Assembly: GCA_963693305.1 (NCBI GenBank)
Contig: OY855915.1
Span: 1,904,001-1,968,000, forward strand
DNA from: Meandrina meandrites
Taxonomy: Eukaryota; Cnidaria; Anthozoa; Scleractinia; Meandrinidae
Direction: 5' to 3'
DNA: 64,000 nucleotides
The notes under the pieces were generated by a model, which was not told where the DNA came from, did no database searches, and worked only from the letters and a program-made list of their open reading frames with translations. Within the stretch, counting starts at the first letter, position 1. Each line of letters starts with the position of its first letter. The position numbers and the translations under genes were made by a program. Shown here piece after piece: positions 58,190-64,000 of the stretch.

Positions 58190-58404
58190 CTTCGTTTGTT
58201 CATGTTCCGACAAGAGTTCATGGTAACTTGCTATGGAGGAAGACAGGATTTCAGAGATTTCAATTCATAAACCATGATTCGAGGCGATCCCAGTTTGAAA
58301 GAGGATTGGCTCAGTACGATATTGGCTTGGTTTTCAAGGAAGTCATAACATATTCGGACCAGGATAAGCTCAAGTTCATAGAGAATATAATGTGGGGAAA
58401 CCAG
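58190..58404 (+). CDS. Candidate first exon after the promoter
   Basis: Open sequence reaches a consensus donor CCAG/GTGAGC at 58405. The longest frame reads SQFERGLAQYDIGLVFKEV then ITYSDQDKLKFIENIMWGNQ but lacks an in-frame ATG after the predicted start site. ATGs at 58202 and 58233 open other frames of 22 and 14 codons. It could be a 5' UTR exon, a frameshifted exon, or chance. The product was not recognised. Confidence 0.25.
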
Positions 58405-59501
58405 GTGAGCTATTTGACTTCCCAGCGTCAGTTGAATATTAATTATTCGAATCAAACTGTCATTTTGTGTAGAGCTGGCCGCTGAAACGATTCCCCTGGC
58501 TAGCATACTCTAAATATCTTGATGGTGCATTTTGTTTATCGTATGTTTCATTTGAGGTCCATTGCGGGCGAAATACGAATAAACTTCTCAGACAAATTGT
58601 ACAAGTATTATATCCACAGTCTCAGATTTTCGACGTCCGCCAGTGGGAAATGTTAGTTGCATAATTTAGCAGTGTTTCTGTGTGATTGCAATTGCGAATT
58701 TTCTCTTTGGACCGGAGCAACTATAATTTTACCAGCTCCGTTCGTCATGTGGCTTGTGGTTTTTTTTGGAAACTAAACTTGTGAACACCACTTTGCGAAC
58801 GGTATTTTGAACAACTGATTTATTCTCCTACGCGTGTCGTCTGACTGTCGCAGACTTCTTCAGGGAGTTTTACAAATGAAAATTTATTTATATATAGTAT
58901 AAACCGTACAAATCATTTTACGGGTTATTTTAATGGATTTACGTATAGGAAACAAGTTAAATATTTACGCAAGGCTTTACTGAGTTGTAGCATATGCGTG
59001 ACATATTTCTGTTGTGACATATGCGTGACATATTTTATATTTTTGGGGATCTCAGATTAAGTACTAAATTGAGTTCCAAAATAATTTGGGCTGTAAAGGG
59101 TTAAGAAATAGGAATGATTTTTTGTACAGAATCATGCTTTCTGTGGAGGTGCCGTTAATGTGTCTGTATAGCTTAAAGTTCTCTCAGAAATATACAGCAA
59201 AATTGAATTCTGAGGACACTAAATTTCAAATTTTCCTGAGGAAGCATGCCTCCTCCCCCCGCCCCCTTTTAAGTTCGTGCAAATCACTCATCTAAAATCC
59301 TGGATCCACCCCTGTAAAACCATTCAATAAATCCTAAACCTATCCTGCTGATCGAGTGTTCAAAATTAGTTTCCAGACCCTTTTCCGTGATTTCGTCCGC
59401 CATTTTGAATTCTTATGCGGATTACCGCTGTACACTCGTTCCCAGACTCCCGTTCCCGGTTTCCCGTTCCCCGTTCCCCGTTCCCGGTATTAGTAACACC
59501 C

Positions 59502-62440
59502 AAAATAAAACGGAAATAATGAATCTAACAATGCGCAAATATGTCACTGACTCATGGACAAAGCATTGCCGCTTTAATAGCCATTTAATAACCATTAGGC
59601 CGGCTAGTGTCACCACCTAGCCCGTTCGAAGTGCAAACTTGTAAATTTTGTCTTTAACGAATTCCCAAAGCAGCAAAGATAAAAAAATGCCCAACCGAAA
59701 AACTACATGTTGGCGGCAGAAAGTTGACAATAATTCGCGCGAACCAAGCTTGGTAACAATCAGAAAAGAATTGCGTGACAATTTGGGTGGCGAATTAAAA
59801 ATGGTTTATTTTCACTTGATGTTCTAGTAGAGATAAGCAACGTTAACAAGACTAGGTGAGGTCTACCTTACCTACCTTCCATGGCCAACGATTTTCGACG
59901 GGGCGTCCTGGGCGCTTTGGAAATTTAGCAGAATCTCTAGGGTAACTGATGTCCTTCACGCCAGGATGGTCGTCTTCCTTAAAGTTCTCCAACTTAAAGA
60001 AAACGGTTACAATCACGCGAAGATCCTCGTGTTTTTTTTTTCTCATGGAAGTAAAGATTATATTGTCGGTAAGATCTCCCAGGAGGGTTGTCCCTGCAGT
60101 GGGCTAAACATGGACGCTTTGCCTGAACTGAGGTTTACCCTTCTTAGGCTGGAAGGATATAACTGGATGGGATCTGGATGGGATTTCATGAGATGATTAA
60201 CCCCACCCCCTCCACCCGTTGGGGAAAACGGCCATCTAGGTATTTAAAAAGACCTTTCTCAACATTTGGCACTATTACCAGTTGAATATTTGGTCGTTTG
60301 ATGTGGGATAACACCTTTCAAATCCTGTTGAATTAACCCTGTTAGGGCTACTATTGTATTTTATTCTCGTTTCCTCGCTTTACAAAAGTAAACCTTCTGT
60401 TGAGGGTAATTCAAAGTCTTAGTTACATTTGTATCACCTTGTAGCCGTTGCTTTCGACGTCGTTCAACTGATCGCTAAAAGCCCGGCTCAAAACCATTGG
60501 CATGAAAACCAGCATCAAAAGAACGAAAACTGTAAATGCTTTCATCTGACACAGAGAAAAAAAAAGAGAGGAAACTATTTAGTAAGTGTTTAAATCTACA
60601 TTCATATTTATCTTAGAATTAAGTTGAGGGAAGGTTCGAATGCCCTGAAGAAGTCGTCAACACACATTTTGGTTGCTGCATGCAAAGCACACATCATAAG
60701 ACAAACTCAAGAAAATCGTAATAAAATTGTTGGAAATAGTAGGCCAGTAAATCACAAAACGGTATTTAGAACAGCGTGGATAAGCCAGAAAGGCTGGTCC
60801 AGCGATAAGGGAGAAATGAAATACTTTGGTCCAACAATTGCCGTTTTGAAAATATGATCACATTAGGTGTTAAGAATGTGAAAAGGGAGAATTCCATACC
60901 TTTGGGGCTTCAATCAAAATTAACGAAAGAAGAAATTGTGTTTCTTCAATAAACACTATGGAAAAAGCGAAACAAATATGAGCTAGGCTTTATAAAATAT
61001 GAAAAACAACGGCGCAAAGTGACTTGCTCACTCATCTCGTTCAACGCCTCTCGGACGAATGACTCAGTACTTGATTACAACAATGAATAGTCACATTTGG
61101 TTGAATAATTACATTACCAAAAAACTAAATGATAATTGTATTTCGCTAATTCTATACCTAATAGGCGACAGGTATACATAATGGTTTCCCCGCAATGAAA
61201 GGAAGGACAATAGTATGACATACACATTTGTAACCATTGAATACGCAAGCGGCGTAATGGTTTCCAAGGTGAGGCTCCTTCGAGCGTGATTATTTCGGTA
61301 AGAATTTGTTTCTTCCTTTCTGAGCGATAAATATACTGAGCTGTACTGATAGTACTTTCTTTTTAATAAACAGATGCCAAAATGTAAAAAGATATCTCAC
61401 AAAAATATTGTAGGATAAAAGAATAGCTCTTGTGCGCTTAGCCGCGACTGTTGATTACGTCTCGTGCCGAAGGCAAAATGAGAAGACAACTGTGCTAGAA
61501 ATAATTGTTTGGATTATGTGCACTTTGTATATGTAATACTACGGAAACTCGTTTGGAACACTTGTAACTATGTTTTTTTGTTCGTAAATGGTCCGCTTTT
61601 TACGAAATGCAAGCGAAAAATCGAAAACAGGTTTGTTGCATGGCAACAAACTGCACGGAAACCAACTGAACACAGAAGCACAGCATTCAAGCCGAATGTT
61701 AAAAAATATTTAAACATTACCTTGGCAAAACTATTTTCATAGTTAAATAATTTTATTTTCGGTTAGAAATAAAAAAAATTAATGGAGGTTTTATCTTAAA
61801 CAAGATCTGGAAGAGAATGTTATGCGTTGTTCGCTTAGGTGTCGGATATTAAAATTAGGGATTTAATTGAGCAGTTTGTCCTTACAGCACTTCTTTGTAT
61901 TCGTAATTAATCTGATATTTCTTATTTTGAGTAAAGTCAAAAATTTTACTGCACGGCAAGGTCAGTAACATGAGATACGTGTTTAATCGGCTTCTTTATG
62001 ATTTTCGTAGTCCGCTTCTTAAAATTTATTACAAAGAGGAAACGAAACGTTGACAAAATCGTTTGTAAGACGATAATATGGACCTTCAGATCGTAGTACG
62101 AGCACGCGGTTTAGTGCGAGTACGTCTTTTTAAACCTAGCGCTTATGCATTGGATTGTCACATTTCATTCCAATCTTGTATCGATAGTCTCCTTTCAATT
62201 GGTCAGCAACAGGGAGGAGTAAGAGCTTTTCAAACGTAACTCAGGGACTGAAATTCAAGTCGTACTCGATCTCATATACCCGTACTCCAATCTGACGGTC
62301 CCTACTGTTTGGATTGGAACGTTGTTCGCAAGATGTTTTGTTTTTCATCGAGATAGTCTTGGGCTAACAGAGAGTCCTTAATTACAAAGGAAGTTAACAG
62401 TTCAAACAATTCCTTGTCTTGACTAGCTTAGTGTTATTGT
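59502..62440 (-). repeat. Unit V: inverted copy of the gene-bearing unit
   Basis: It is the reverse complement of unit II 26770-29985. It has no hairpin at the ATTTAGTTTTTTG site and no transposon at the TTAA site, so it preserves two ancestral empty sites. It is cut off before exon C by the 56472-59501 region. Confidence 0.8.
59876..60545 (-). CDS. Small secreted protein, unit V copy (last exon missing)
   Basis: Exon A (60545-60438) encodes the signal peptide MKAFTVFVLLMLVFMPMVLS and the shorter tail RAFSDQLNDVESNGYK: an in-frame 12-bp gap relative to unit II. Exon B (60103-59876, acceptor GTTTAG, donor AAG/GTAGGT) is exactly 228 bp, phase 0 at both ends, with no stop. It includes MRKKKHEDLRVIVTVFFKLE and ends NRWPWK. 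This copy shows the cleanest exon B and supports the A-B-C model. Exon C is absent because the unit is truncated at 59502. The first leader exon donor is AT (ATGAGT) in place of GT. It may still be expressed with a foreign last exon, or be dead. Confidence 0.5.
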
Positions 62441-64000
62441 CAGAGAAAACCGGGCAGGGACAAAAGATCGAGGTCGCCCTTTTACCTTCATCTTTTCACA
62501 GTATAAAAGCTGCCTGAAAAGATTAGGGATGGTGGCATTTGCAGAAGTAGACGTTCGTTTTTCTTCGAGAAATCACCATTCCATTATTTTGGGCCCTCCA
62601 GCGGCCAAAAATAACCGAGATTTCGGGCAACTTTGCGTAACCGTAAAACACACTTCGTATGACTCCTAAAAGCTCTTGTATTTTTCTATGACATTGATCC
62701 CTTTATAAGTTGATTAAGATATATTAAACCTTCTTTGCTTTAATACTGTGTTTTTTACGTGGCGCTAAAAATCGCCACTGAATCCTTAATCAGTGTCACC
62801 CAAATATGAGTCATTTTTAGTCGACTGTTTCACCAAAGTGCGGCAGTTTATTTTTAAAGTAAAACCATTTCCCGATAGTATTTTGTGCTCTTAATAAAAT
62901 CCAGTTTAGTTAAAATTGGTATCTAGGAGTAAACTGGAGTAAGCGGCATCTGAAACTGCGTACCATTACGATTTTCAGTTAAAAATATTTCCCGCCAAAT
63001 TGAATATCATTTTTTCGAGTTTCTGTGTTTGTGGTCCAAAATTAACTAAAAGTAGATCCGTTGATTTCGGGATCAAGCATTGACACTAATATCATAATAA
63101 GATATGTAAACTTTTCAAATCTCCTTATTAACACTCGTTAAGTTACTAAGTTTTAAAACAGGTCGATTAATTTTCCCGCGAAAGTTTTGTCATTTTCATT
63201 CGTCACGCTGCATTGCTGCATGGTAAAACCGGACTATATCCTCAGTTAAATGGTTTTTAATCTGCTAGGAAACTGGAAGCACATATCGCAAAGAGAATCG
63301 AGACTTCCCCTAAATTAGTTAAACAAACTTTGAATGAATTTTGTTTACACTCTGTGTATCCCCCGACTTTAACGAATGCGTGACGCGTCACGAATTAAAA
63401 GGGCAGACGACAGGTGTTTCAAAAGGTTTGTTTAGAGTTCTTCTTGGCTTTGAAATCATGAACTGTTCTTTCCGATCAGAAGAATCGCCTTGCAGTCAGG
63501 TGTTGGAATTGGCAGAAGAATCCACATCTAACAAAGTCTAGAACAATGTCGGTCTCAGAGACCGCGTTCCTCATGACCAGCAGTCGGGAAAACCCCCTGT
63601 TGTCAGATGCACAGAAATATACCTGTTGGGTAGCAGTTCAAGTTCTCGCTGCCTTTCATAAACATAAAATAAGATGTAAGAAACACCGATTCCTCTGGTG
63701 AAATTGAAAATAGCGAAAGCTGTCGAAAAATTAAGACTAGAACGCTTGCAAAATAGTCTTTGGATGATACGTTGATGTTCATGAACTCAGAATTGCATGT
63801 TAAAAAATACCCGCTTAATCAGACAGTTGTTTTATAAAGACAGTTCTGATCAGCATCAAGAGCTCAGAGTAAATTTTCAAGACTAGGCATGTTCTCTATG
63901 AAGGATCTTGAAAACATAGACTGTGAGGAATAAACGCTGTGAAGGCTTGATAATGTTTCAGATACATGTGAAACACTGTAGACTCGAATACATCTCTATC
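62441..64000. other. Right edge, no supported gene
   Basis: It lies beyond unit V. A TATA-like GTATAAAAGC at 62500-62509 is followed by a 46-codon open stretch from about 62530 (MVAFAEVDVRFSSR), too weak to call. No repeat was classified. Confidence 0.4.

Larger units (their letters stand above)
57697..59314. mobile_element. 1.6-kb element with CAGGGGTGGATCCAG ends and 5-bp duplication
   Basis: Inverted ends CAGGGGTGGATCCAG and (inverted) CAGGGGTGGATCCAGG are flanked by TAAAA (57692-57696 and 59315-59319). GTGATTTGCA motifs are subterminal. The hAT-type ends match the 5-bp-duplication group of this window. No transposase is recognised, but a well-formed promoter lies inside. Confidence 0.75.
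56472..59501. mobile_element. 3.0-kb region bounded by inverted GGGTGTTACTAATACC ends
   Basis: Inverted repeats of about 90 bp at 56472-56565 and 59410-59501 share GGGTGTTACTAATACCGGGA, GGGGAAC minirepeats and GTACAGCGGTAATCC. The right end abuts unit V exactly where unit II sequence would continue. The left flank does not resume unit V, and no target duplication is seen. Nested inside are a LINE remnant and a 1.6-kb CAG-ended element. Confidence 0.55.

Noticed and set aside
57818..58213. 131-codon minus-strand frame over the promoter region
   Set aside because: It overlaps the CCAAT/TATA array on the opposite strand, with no motif or splice support.
1..64000. CRISPR arrays, bacterial operons, riboswitches or tRNA genes
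   Set aside because: None seen. The repeats are transposon-derived, and the only tRNA-like sequences are SINE heads.

Overview
The window reads as a repeat-rich invertebrate nuclear genome, most likely a cnidarian and plausibly an anthozoan (coral or sea anemone). It is AT-rich, has short exons with GT-AG introns, lacks bacterial gene organisation, and carries LINEs, a Penelope-like element, a tRNA-derived SINE and many DNA transposons. The host assignment is an inference; no search was possible. There are only two clear conventional host genes: the 3' part of a MAP3K-like protein kinase (381-2498, +) and a complete two-exon LITAF-domain gene (18875-20626, +). Everything else is mobile DNA or a locally multiplied gene family.

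Layout. 1-6.9 kb holds the kinase 3' end, AAT microsatellites, an old SINE and two TTAA-flanked MITEs. 6.9-10.7 kb holds a near-complete CR1/L2-type LINE (-) whose 1189-aa protein carries a hydrophobic N-terminus, a 2A-like motif, a PHD-like zinc finger, an endonuclease and a reverse transcriptase. 11.0-17.4 kb holds three DNA elements in a row: a 3.1-kb element with possible captured gene starts, a 1.35-kb element and a Harbinger-like element. 18.9-20.6 kb is LITAF. 20.9-23 kb holds foldback repeats.

23-62 kb is dominated by a repeated unit of roughly 4 kb in at least five copies or part copies: unit I 22956-25665 (+), II 26385-30465 (+), III 31650-44625 (+), IV 52025-53860 (+), VI 54330-55430 (-) and V 59502-62440 (-). 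The more complete copies (II, III, V) carry a small gene: two apparently non-coding leader exons, a signal-peptide exon, a 228-bp phase-0 middle exon and (II, III) a tiny last exon. It is probably a lineage-specific secreted peptide or protein family of unknown function. Insertions shared or unshared between copies act as natural empty-site and filled-site comparisons.

The most striking object sits inside the leader intron of unit III: an 8153-bp DNA transposon at 34672-42824. It has about 1.15-kb terminal inverted repeats, a TTAA target duplication confirmed by the empty paralogous site in unit V, and one intact three-exon gene for a protein of about 1149 aa. That protein has an N-terminal Cys/His region, an RNase H-like D-D-E/D-type core and a C2H2 finger. 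I place it nearest to Sola3, with reservations. Other elements include an IS3EU-like transposon with about 590-bp inverted repeats built of AAATCGAAC-type minirepeats, four elements with CAG termini and 5-bp target duplications, a Penelope GIY-YIG remnant, and several TTAA MITEs.
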